DNA from: Catellatospora sp. KI3
GTDB taxonomy: Bacteria > Actinomycetota > Actinomycetes > Mycobacteriales > Micromonosporaceae
Length of the DNA stretch: 64,000 nucleotides
Assembly (NCBI RefSeq): GCF_029948125.1
Contig: NZ_JASAMB010000012.1
Coordinates: 179,603-243,602 of the forward strand
Direction of reading: 5' to 3'
Position 1 is the stretch's first letter; every line of letters begins with the position of its first letter. This document shows positions 42,817 to 49,879 of the stretch, one piece after another. A program made the translations under genes and the position numbers. Under the pieces are notes generated by a model that was given only the letters and a program-made list of their open reading frames with translations, was not told the DNA's origin and did not search any database.

Positions 42817-43245
42817 GTGCTGGTGAGGATCATCGGACGGCAGCTGCCCGGCGCGTCCTGCGCGGGAGTCGACGGCGTACGCGTGGGCGTGCAGCGCGAC
42901 CGCGACGTCGAGCAGTGGGTGCCCGCCGACGGCGAGCAGGCCGTGTTCGAGTTCGACGTGACCGTGGTCGACACCGCCGACGGACCCGACTTCCGCGGCC
43001 CGTACGTGCACGGCCGGCGCGGCGAACGCTTCCTCTACCTCGTCTGGTCGCACGCCTCCACCGGCCTGCCGGTCATGTTCCGGCGCGCGAAACTGCAGCT
43101 CGCGCCCGTGGCCGAGCTGCTGGTGCAGCGGCCTGACGTCCGGGCCGCGGTCACCGGCACGCTGCCGCTGACCGGTCGGGACGGCACCCCGGTGTGCGCG
43201 AGCGTCCGTCCCCCGTGGATCGAGTGGACGGTCACCAACGGCTGA
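42817..43245 (+). CDS. DUF5990 family protein
   Basis: A 142-residue protein starting at GTG 42817. RIIGRQLPGASC, VRVGVQRDRDVEQWVPADGE, FRGPYVHGRRGERFLYLVW and RAKLQLAPV match the DUF5990 family of small actinobacterial proteins, whose function is unknown. It is divergent from ssuA, and a shared role is not implied. There is no signal or membrane segment. Confidence 0.83.
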   Translation: MLVRIIGRQLPGASCAGVDGVRVGVQRDRDVEQWVPADGEQAVFEFDVTVVDTADGPDFRGPYVHGRRGERFLYLVWSHASTGLPVMFRRAKLQLAPVAELLVQRPDVRAAVTGTLPLTGRDGTPVCASVRPPWIEWTVTNG

Positions 43246-43335
43246 AATCTCGGCCGAGGGCGGTTGAAGCCTACCCCGGTGGGTATCGCGATCTCGTCGG
43301 GTCGGCAGCGGCCCGACTCGACGAGGAGGTCCGTC

Positions 43336-43752
43336 ATGGCTAGAAGCACGAACGGAGTGCCCGCGGCGGCGGGCCAAGTGAAGCAGACCCTGGCCGACAC
43401 CGGCCGGGTCGTCGCCGACCAGGCCGGCGAGGTCAAGCAGGCGCTGGCCGACTCGGGACGCGCGGTCGCCGCGCAGGCCGGGGAGGTCAAGCAGGTCCTG
43501 GCCGACACCGGCCGCACCGTCGCCGCCTCGGCGGGTGAGGTGAAGGAGCAGGTCGCCGCGACCGCGACGCTGGCCAAGGACCGGGCGGGCGAGGTCGCGC
43601 ACGCCCTGGCCGACCAGGTGCCCAGCGACCGGCAGCAGTGGGAGTCCCTGGGCCGCGACGTGCGCGACAGCGTACGCCGCAACCCGGCCCCCTGGGTCGC
43701 CGGTGCCGCGATCGTCGGCTTCGTGTGGTGGCTGGGCCGCCGCTCGAAGTGA
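43336..43752 (+). CDS. LEA-like repeat protein with C-terminal membrane helix
   Basis: A 138-residue protein. ATG 43336 follows GAGGAGG at good spacing. Residues 10-90 are imperfect ~22-residue repeats of the form AGEVKQ.LADTGR.VA, an amphipathic helix of the LEA/apolipoprotein type often seen in desiccation- or stress-linked proteins. The C-terminus has WESLGRDVRDSVRRNPAPWV, then a short hydrophobic helix (AGAAIVGFVWWLG) ending RRSK. It is a clear paralogue of the protein at 59489-59839. It ends at a strong hairpin. A role in envelope stress is inferred. Confidence 0.78.
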   Translation: MARSTNGVPAAAGQVKQTLADTGRVVADQAGEVKQALADSGRAVAAQAGEVKQVLADTGRTVAASAGEVKEQVAATATLAKDRAGEVAHALADQVPSDRQQWESLGRDVRDSVRRNPAPWVAGAAIVGFVWWLGRRSK

Positions 43753-43764
43753 CCGGCCCACGCA

Positions 43765-43799
43765 GACCGCCCGTCCTCCCCCGCGGAGGGCGGGCGGTC
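43765..43799. terminator. Hairpin terminator
   Basis: GACCGCCCG (43765-43773) pairs with CGGGCGGTC (43791-43799), and the inner arms TCCTCC/GGAGGG extend the stem. It lies 12 bp after the stop of the LEA-like gene. Confidence 0.6.
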
Positions 43800-43863
43800 G
43801 CCGTTTCCGGGGCCGGCGCGCCGGGCATAGGCGCGTCAACGAGAAACGGACTAGGAGGACCCC

Positions 43864-44361
43864 ATGACGCAGACCGAGTGGACCGCCGACAGCCGCACCA
43901 CCGGGCAGGTCGTCATCGCCACGTACGACAACTACGCCGACGCCGAGCGGGCCGTCGACCACCTGTCCGGGGAGGGCTTCCCGGTGGAGCGCACCGCCAT
44001 CGCCGGGCGGGGCCTGACCCTGGTCGAGCAGGTCACCGGCCGGTTGTCGCTGGGCCGGGCGGCGCTGCAGTCCGGTGTGTCCGGTGCGGTGATGGGCGGG
44101 CTGCTGGCGTGGCTGTTCGGGTTCTTCAACTGGGTGACACCGCTGGTGTCGCTGCTGCTGCTGGTGCTGTACGGCGTCCTGTTCGGCGCGGTCGCCGGTG
44201 CCCTGATGGGCATGGCCGGGCACGTGCTGTCGGGCCGCCGCCGCGACTTCGCGTCGGTGGCGGCGATGCAGGCCGAGCGCTACCAGATCCTGGTCGAGTC
44301 CGACGCCGCCGACGAGGCGATGCGCCTGCTGGAGGCCGGTGGCCTGGCCGGGCGGGTGTAG
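43864..44361 (+). CDS. General stress protein 17M-like membrane protein
   Basis: A 165-residue protein. ATG 43864 follows AGGAGGA. GQVVIATYDNYADAERAVDH and EGFPVERTAIAGRGLTLVEQ form the N-terminal ferredoxin-like domain of the general-stress-protein 17M family (YflT-like). A central pair of membrane helices follows (LLAWLFGFFNWVTPLVSLL and LLVLYGVLFGAVAGALMG), then RRRDFASVAAMQAERYQILV, a second copy of the same fold. It is likely envelope-associated and stress-induced. It is followed by a long hairpin at 44373-44410. Confidence 0.8.
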   Translation: MTQTEWTADSRTTGQVVIATYDNYADAERAVDHLSGEGFPVERTAIAGRGLTLVEQVTGRLSLGRAALQSGVSGAVMGGLLAWLFGFFNWVTPLVSLLLLVLYGVLFGAVAGALMGMAGHVLSGRRRDFASVAAMQAERYQILVESDAADEAMRLLEAGGLAGRV

Positions 44362-44372
44362 CCGCGAGCAGG

Positions 44373-44410
44373 TCGCGGGCGGCTGCCGGAGCTCCGGCGG
44401 CCGCCCGCGA
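44373..44410. terminator. Hairpin terminator
   Basis: TCGCGGGCGGC (44373-44383) pairs with GCCGCCCGCGA (44400-44410), with an inner GCCGGAGCTCCGGC palindrome. It lies 12 bp after the stop of the general stress gene. Confidence 0.65.
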
Positions 44411-44514
44411 TCGTTCATGCCGGGCGGTTGTAGTGGAAATGTATGGAGTGTGTAAGTCGGCTTCGTACATTCGCCTCACCGTGCACTTCATGTCCATCCT
44501 CGGGGAGGCAAACC

Positions 44515-45354
44515 ATGTCAGGGAGAGTCGGACGCGTGCTGCGCGCCGTCGGCGTGACCATCGCCATCGCGGTGTCAGGCATCGCCGTCGCCGCGGCACC
44601 GGCCCAGGCGGCATCGCGTGACGGCGTCTGCGACAGCGGCGAGTTCTGCTACTACTACAACAGCGACTTCGCCGGGTCGCTCTCCGACCACGGATCGTCG
44701 CTGGCGGACTACGGCGCCACGCAGCCGTCGTGCTACGAGTTCAAGAGCGCCGGCAGCGGCCAGGGCCTGTGCGTCAAGAACAACGCGGCGTCGGCGTGGA
44801 ACCGCACCGGCAGCACCATCCGCGTGTACTACAACAGCGACTTCGGCGGCACGTCCCAGGACATCGCGGCCGGGGCGAAGGTCAACCTGAACGCCTCGCT
44901 GAAGAACAACAACGCCTCGCACCAGCCCGCGCCCTCCGGTGGCACCAGCTACCCCGCCAAGGACGACTACCCCTACCGCGGGCAGACGACCGGCGTCGAC
45001 CCGTGGAACTTCTACAAGGGCCAGTGCACCAGCTTCGCGGCCTGGGCGGTGCGCAGCCGCCTGGACGTCCCGTTCCACAACTACTACGACGGCGTCCACT
45101 GGGGCAACGCGAACAACTGGGCCAACGCCGCCCGCAGCGCCGGCATCCCGGTGTACGGCAGCCCGAAGGCCGGTGACGTCGCGGTCCGCCTCGGCGGCAC
45201 CTGGGGCCACGTCGCGTTCGTGACCAGGGTGAACTCCAACGGCACCTTCGAGGTCGACGAGTACAACTACAACGGCGGGTCGGCCTACAGCCACCGCACC
45301 GTGTCGGTGGGTACGGCCAACAGCCAGTTCTCGCAGTTCGTCCGCTTCAAGTGA
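44515..45354 (+). CDS. Secreted CHAP-domain amidase with N-terminal peptidase-inhibitor-I36-like region
   Basis: A 279-residue exported protein. ATG 44515 follows GGGAGG and opens a Sec signal ending AQA (residue 32). Residues 35-130 contain EFCYYYNSDFAGSLSDHGSS and VYYNSDFGGTSQDIAAG, a duplicated beta-gamma-crystallin-like motif of the I36 inhibitor family. The C-terminus is a CHAP domain: GQCTSFAAWAVRSRL with nucleophile C171 and GHVAFVTRVNSNG with H232. CHAP enzymes cut peptidoglycan cross-links or stems. It probably acts in wall remodelling or competition. The 3' hairpin at 45386-45417 separates it from the convergent gene. Confidence 0.9.
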   Translation: MSGRVGRVLRAVGVTIAIAVSGIAVAAAPAQAASRDGVCDSGEFCYYYNSDFAGSLSDHGSSLADYGATQPSCYEFKSAGSGQGLCVKNNAASAWNRTGSTIRVYYNSDFGGTSQDIAAGAKVNLNASLKNNNASHQPAPSGGTSYPAKDDYPYRGQTTGVDPWNFYKGQCTSFAAWAVRSRLDVPFHNYYDGVHWGNANNWANAARSAGIPVYGSPKAGDVAVRLGGTWGHVAFVTRVNSNGTFEVDEYNYNGGSAYSHRTVSVGTANSQFSQFVRFK

Positions 45355-45385
45355 TCGCACCCCGGGGCGTTTGCTGACAGAGCCG

Positions 45386-45417
45386 ACCGGAGGAGGGCGT
45401 CCGCCCTCCTCCGGTCA
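45386..45417. terminator. Bidirectional hairpin terminator
   Basis: GACCGGAGGAGGGCG (45386-45400) pairs perfectly with 45403-45417 across a 2-nt loop. It lies between convergent genes. Confidence 0.7.
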
Positions 45418-45436
45418 GCCCGTTCCGGCGCCGCGC

Positions 45437-45772
45437 TCAGCGGTCCTGCAGCAGGCCGAGGACGTTGCCGTCGGGGTCGGTCACGGTGGCGACCAGGCGG
45501 CCGCCGCCCACGTCGCGTACGGGGTCCTTCACGGTCGCGCCCGCCGCGGTGACCTCGGCCAGCTTCGCCCCGATGTCGGGCACGTGCCAGTAGGTCACCG
45601 GCGAGGTCATGCCCTGCGGTCCGCCGCCGGGCACCAGCCCGATGTGCTGGCCGTCGACGTCGAAGCCGACGTAGTAGGAACTGTCGACCCGGGGCACCGC
45701 GCCGAGCAGCGCGGCGTACACCGCCTTGGCCGCGGCCAGGTCGGACACGGGGTGCAGCACAGTCTTGATCAT
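45437..45772 (-). CDS. VOC-family (glyoxalase/bleomycin-resistance-like) protein
   Basis: A 111-residue single VOC module. ATG 45772 follows AAGGAGC. MIKTVLHPVSDLAAAKAVYA begins the first beta-alpha-beta unit, YYVGFDVDGQHIGLVPGGG the middle, and LVATVTDPDGNVLGLLQDR the terminal strand, with a metal-ligand-position Asp/Asn pattern. Such proteins dimerise to bind metals or ligands. The substrate is unknown. It is divergent from the LuxR-ATPase gene, with 152 bp between starts. Confidence 0.9.
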   Translation of the reverse strand: MIKTVLHPVSDLAAAKAVYAALLGAVPRVDSSYYVGFDVDGQHIGLVPGGGPQGMTSPVTYWHVPDIGAKLAEVTAAGATVKDPVRDVGGGRLVATVTDPDGNVLGLLQDR

Positions 45773-45924
45773 GTTTCGCTCCTTGGTCGCGAGGCGCAGA
45801 CGCCCGCCGTCGAGGTCGGCGACGGCCGCCAGTGGAGCCTCCCGCGGCTGCGGCGGGCCCGCATCCGTGCCGACCACGGAGACCACCACGGAGTCCGGCC
45901 GCACGGGTAGGGCAGGATGGGGCC

Positions 45925-48723
45925 GTGGTAGCTCAAGGGATCTCCGGCCGGGAGGCCGAGGTGCTGACCCTCGTCGGGGAGCATCTCAGCAACGCCGAGA
46001 TCGGTGCGCGGCTGTTCATCTCCGTCCGCACCGTCGAGACCCACGTCTCCTCGCTGCTGCGCAAGCTCGGTGCGGCGGACCGGCGAGGGCTCGCGCAGCT
46101 GGCCGCGGAGTGGAGCCGGGCCGGACGCGGCGGCGCGCCGGCGCTTGGGCTGCCCGCGCCGGTGACCTCGTTCATCGGCCGGTCACAGGAGCGGGCGGCG
46201 CTGATCGCAGCGGTCAGGGAGCACCGGCAGGTGAGCGCGGTCGGCCCGGGCGGGGTGGGCAAGACCCGCCTCGCGCTGGCGGTGGCGGAGGCCGCGGCCG
46301 CCGACTTCGCCGACGGGGTGTGGTTCGTCGATCTGGTCCCGGTCACCGATCCGGCGATGGTCGGCGCGGCGGTGGCCGCGGCGATCGGCGCCGGTGAGCA
46401 GCAGAGCAGCGGCATGGACGAGTCGGTCGTCGCCGCGCTCGCCGACCGGCACGCCCTGCTGGTGCTCGACAACTGCGAGCACGTACGGGACGGCGTGGCG
46501 CCGTTGCTGGAGCGGCTGCTCGCCGGGTGTCCCCGGCTGACCGTGCTGGCCACCAGCCGGGCCCGGTTGACGGTGCCGTTCGAGCGGGTCCATCCCGTCC
46601 CGCCGCTGTCGCTGGACGGCGACGGCGACTCGGACGCGGTCGCGCTGCTGCTCGAACGCGCCGCGGCGGTGGGCTGGCCGGTGGCGCCGGAGCAGCGCGT
46701 CCAGGCCGCCGAGATCTGCCGCGGACTGGACGGGGTGGCGCTGGCGATCGAACTGGCGGCCGCCCGGCTGCCCGCGCTCGGCCTGGACGGCCTGGCCCAG
46801 GTGCTCCCCGACCAGCTGCGGCTGCTGACCGGCGGGGCGCGCGCCGACGACCGGCACCGCTCGGTGCGGGCGATGCTGGACTGGAGCCACGCCCTGCTGG
46901 AGCCGGACGACCGTACGCTGCTGCGCCGGATCGCGGTCTTCGTCGCTCCGTTCACCGTGGACGCCGCGCGGCAGGTGGCCGGGTTCGCGCCGTTGGAGAC
47001 GGCGGCGACGATGGACGCCCTGGCCCGGCTCACCGAGCAGAGCCTGCTGACGGCGGCCCCGTCCCCGGGCGGCACCCGCTACCGCACGCTGGAGCCCATC
47101 CGCCAGTACGGGACCGAGCAGCTGGCCGGCGCCGGCGAGCTCGACGAAGTCCACTCCCGCCACCTGCGCTGGAGCCTGGCGACCGCCACCGACCTGGCCC
47201 GGGCCACGCCGCCGGCCACCGGAGCATGGCGCGCCGCGTTCGACGCGGCGGCCGACGACATCCGGGCCGCCCTGGGCTGGGCCGCCGACCGGCCCGAGCA
47301 CCGGGCCGAAGCGCACGATCTGGCACTCGCCCTGGCCCAGTCGACCTTCACCAGGAACCTGGCCGGCGAGGCCCAGCAGCGCTACGAGCAGGCGGCGTCG
47401 CTGGCCGACGATCCGGTCGCGGTGCGGTCGGCGCTCCGGCACGCCGCGGCGGTGGCCGGCTGCCGCCGGCACGGCGACGGCATGTACCGGCTGTACCGCG
47501 CCGCCGCCGACGTCGCACGCGGCGCCGGCGACCCCGCCGGGACCGCCCGTGACCTGGCCACGGCCGCGGCCGTCAGCTACCGGTTCTCCGGCACGTTCTC
47601 GCAGGCGCCGCCGCTGGGCGAGGCCGCGGCGCTGCTCGCCGAGGCGCGCGAGCTGGCCGGCGCCGATCCTGCCGCGCGAGCCGCGGTGGCGCTGGCCGAG
47701 TGCGGGGTCGGCACCGACGCCGCCGAGCTGGACCCGGGCGCGCCGGAGGCCGCGGTACCGCAGGCGATGGCGCTGGCCGGGCAGGCGGTCGACCTGGCCG
47801 CCCGTACCGGCGATCCGCTGGCCCTCAGCGCCGCCCTGGACGCGCTCGCCGCGGTCCAGTGCTGGGCGGGCGACACCTTCGTGATGGCGCAGACGACCCG
47901 CAGGCGCGTGGAGTTGCTCGCTTCGGTGCCGGTGACACCGGCCAGCGCCCACGAACGGGCCAACGCGCTGTCCGAGGCGGCCGATACCTGCATCGGCGTG
48001 GGCGATCTGAGCGGCGCCCGCCGGTGGGGCGAGCAGCTGCGCGACCTGCCGCTGCTGGCCGAACGCGGCGACTTCGCCACGTCGCGCCTGCTGGTGGCGG
48101 ACGCGCTGGCGGGCGACGTGGACGACGTGCTCGTAGGGAGCCGGCGGTTCCGCGACGCGTGGGAGCGTACGGGCAGCCTGCACACGCCCGACCTGGCCAC
48201 GGCGGCGGCCGCGGTGGCGATGGTGCACGGACTGCGCGGTGAGGACGGGCCGAGGAGCGAGTGGCTGTCCATCATGGACGAGCTCGGCCTGGCGTCGGCG
48301 CACAAGGCCGGCTACAGCGCGGTGTTCGACGCGATCGTGCAGCTCCACCACGGCCGGGCGGACCGGGCCGCGGCGGGCCTGCTCGCCGAGGCCGACGAGA
48401 TGGACGAGTGGGTCATCTGGGTGTGGCAGCACTGGTACGTCGCGCTGCGCGCCGAGGCGGCCGTGCTCACCAGGCACCCGGACGCGCGTCGGCGGATCAC
48501 CGCCTCCCGCGCGGTCGTGGCCGGAAATCCGGTCGCGGACGCCCTGCTCGACCGGGCCGAGGCCCTGCTCGACGGCGACCAGGACCGGCTGCTCGCCGCG
48601 GCGGCCGCGTTCGAGGCCGCCGGCTGCCGCTACCAGTGGGCGCGCACGCTCGTCCTCACCGGCGGCGACCATGCCGCGACCGGCGCGGCGGCCCTGGCCG
48701 ACCTGGGCATGTCCCGCCCGTGA
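45925..48723 (+). CDS. LuxR-type HTH / NB-ARC ATPase regulator with the HTH at the N-terminus
   Basis: A 932-residue regulator. GTG 45925 starts directly at VAQGISGREAEVLTLVGEHL; the HTH continues SNAEIGARLFISVRTVETHV, SSLLRKLGA (about 1-60). AVGPGGVGKTRLALAVAEAA (about 106-125) is Walker A and HALLVLDNCEHVRDGVAPLL includes Walker B, as in the AfsR/LuxR ATPase family. LAPFERVHPVPPL-type and CRGLDGVALAIELAAARLPA motifs and the long TPR-like helical C-terminus complete it. Unlike LAL regulators, the HTH precedes the ATPase. It may respond to a signal through the C-terminal repeats. Its target is unknown, perhaps the divergent VOC gene. Confidence 0.9.
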   Translation: MVAQGISGREAEVLTLVGEHLSNAEIGARLFISVRTVETHVSSLLRKLGAADRRGLAQLAAEWSRAGRGGAPALGLPAPVTSFIGRSQERAALIAAVREHRQVSAVGPGGVGKTRLALAVAEAAAADFADGVWFVDLVPVTDPAMVGAAVAAAIGAGEQQSSGMDESVVAALADRHALLVLDNCEHVRDGVAPLLERLLAGCPRLTVLATSRARLTVPFERVHPVPPLSLDGDGDSDAVALLLERAAAVGWPVAPEQRVQAAEICRGLDGVALAIELAAARLPALGLDGLAQVLPDQLRLLTGGARADDRHRSVRAMLDWSHALLEPDDRTLLRRIAVFVAPFTVDAARQVAGFAPLETAATMDALARLTEQSLLTAAPSPGGTRYRTLEPIRQYGTEQLAGAGELDEVHSRHLRWSLATATDLARATPPATGAWRAAFDAAADDIRAALGWAADRPEHRAEAHDLALALAQSTFTRNLAGEAQQRYEQAASLADDPVAVRSALRHAAAVAGCRRHGDGMYRLYRAAADVARGAGDPAGTARDLATAAAVSYRFSGTFSQAPPLGEAAALLAEARELAGADPAARAAVALAECGVGTDAAELDPGAPEAAVPQAMALAGQAVDLAARTGDPLALSAALDALAAVQCWAGDTFVMAQTTRRRVELLASVPVTPASAHERANALSEAADTCIGVGDLSGARRWGEQLRDLPLLAERGDFATSRLLVADALAGDVDDVLVGSRRFRDAWERTGSLHTPDLATAAAAVAMVHGLRGEDGPRSEWLSIMDELGLASAHKAGYSAVFDAIVQLHHGRADRAAAGLLAEADEMDEWVIWVWQHWYVALRAEAAVLTRHPDARRRITASRAVVAGNPVADALLDRAEALLDGDQDRLLAAAAAFEAAGCRYQWARTLVLTGGDHAATGAAALADLGMSRP

Positions 48724-48806
48724 CACCGGCGACCGCGCCGGTCTGGCCCTGGTTCGGCCCCGAAGAAACCCTTGCCCTCAGCCGGAACGGGCCTTAAGTT
48801 GCATTG

Positions 48807-49637
48807 ATGATCCTCAGTGAAGGGCTGAGCCCCGACCCTCACCCGCCGGTCAGCCGCGGCGGCCTGCGGCCCGAGGACCTCGGCGGCATCGCCTACCTGC
48901 GGGGACTGTCGAGACGGGGATTCATCACCGGGGCCGCGCTGGCGGCGTCCGGGGTGTCGGCCGCCTTCGCCCTGCTGCCCGGCTCCGCTCAGGCCGCCGG
49001 CAGCTATCAGCGGCCGTGCGGCAACGTCCGGATCTCCAGTTCCTGGCAGGACCACCGGAACCGGACGCCGCCGTCGGGTGAGCCGGGCACCGACTACGCG
49101 GTCGGCACCGGCACCGCCGTCATGGCCGCCACGAGCGGCACGATCCGCTACGTCAAGACCGACACCTCCACCGCGACCGGCCGCGTCGTGGGGATGGCCC
49201 ACGACGATGGCAACTACAGCCGCCACCTGCACCTGTCGAGGATCATCGTCTCGACCGGCCAGCGGGTGGCACGAGGCCAGACGATCGCGTACTCCGGCGC
49301 CTCGGCGAACGGCAGCGACTCCGGCGTCGGGCCGCATGTCCACACGAGTCTCTGGCTGAACACCGGCAGTCCGACGAACTTCGCCGCGACGGTGGACTTC
49401 GAGAACCACGTCGGAGACGCCACCAACCCGAACCCGCCCGACCAGGAGGTAGATGAAGTGTTCATCGCGAACGTCAAAGGCAGCTGGTATCTCATCGTCC
49501 CGCAGGGCACCGGCAAGCCGCGGGCAGTGGTCCTCGGCGGCGACAGCAACGCCGCCGCCTCCGGCATACCGGTGCTGAACTTCACCTGGGACCCGTCGGT
49601 CAACGCGCTGCGGGCCGCGGTCGACGGCATCGGTTGA
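48807..49637 (+). CDS. Exported M23 (LytM)-type peptidase-like protein with an altered zinc site
   Basis: A 276-residue protein. ATG 48807 was chosen (a TTG lies one codon before). Residues 36-63 are a Tat leader (LSRRGFITGAALAASGVSAA) ending AQA. The M23 domain follows: EPGTDYAVGTGTAVMA (92-106) stands for HxGxD, H142-LS for the catalytic His motif, and GPHVHTSLW (175-183) for HxH. The first zinc His is replaced by Glu92, so metal binding may be impaired or changed. A ~70-residue tail (VDEVFIANVKGSWYLIV) follows and resembles tails of phage or mycobacterial-type lysins. It is likely cell-wall associated. Confidence 0.83.
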   Translation: MILSEGLSPDPHPPVSRGGLRPEDLGGIAYLRGLSRRGFITGAALAASGVSAAFALLPGSAQAAGSYQRPCGNVRISSSWQDHRNRTPPSGEPGTDYAVGTGTAVMAATSGTIRYVKTDTSTATGRVVGMAHDDGNYSRHLHLSRIIVSTGQRVARGQTIAYSGASANGSDSGVGPHVHTSLWLNTGSPTNFAATVDFENHVGDATNPNPPDQEVDEVFIANVKGSWYLIVPQGTGKPRAVVLGGDSNAAASGIPVLNFTWDPSVNALRAAVDGIG

Positions 49638-49667
49638 GGCGACCCGGCACGTCGCGGTAGGGCGGGC

Positions 49668-49685
49668 GGCGGCATGTCTGCCGCC
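49668..49685 (+). terminator. Short hairpin after the M23 gene
   Basis: GGCGGCA (49668-49674) pairs with TGCCGCC (49679-49685), with a 4-nt loop, 31 bp after the stop. Confidence 0.4.
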
Positions 49686-49879
49686 TCCCCGCAGGACGGC
49701 CCCACCGGTGGGTCGGCGCCCCTTTCGCCCTGAAATGACTAGCATGTTGGCCACAGGCGGAGCGGGGGCACCGCCAGGCTCGCGTGATCCGGCACGCCGC
49801 ACCGTCCAAGGTGGCGGTGCGGCCCGCTCGACGCCTCGCCCCCGGCGAGCCTGCCTCTTCCGAGCGGGGGTTGGGTCTG

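Noticed and set aside
40863..42974. A 703-residue open frame ending as the sulfonate permease
   Set aside because: The segment before 41705 is a frame-shadow of ssuA; the permease starts at the GTGA overlap.
43380..43560. Possible CRISPR-like or tandem DNA repeat
   Set aside because: The period reflects ~22-residue protein repeats in the LEA-like gene; the DNA copies are imperfect and have no spacers.
46183..48726. An 847-residue minus-strand frame opposite the LuxR-ATPase gene
   Set aside because: Antisense shadow; the plus strand has HTH, Walker A and Walker B motifs.
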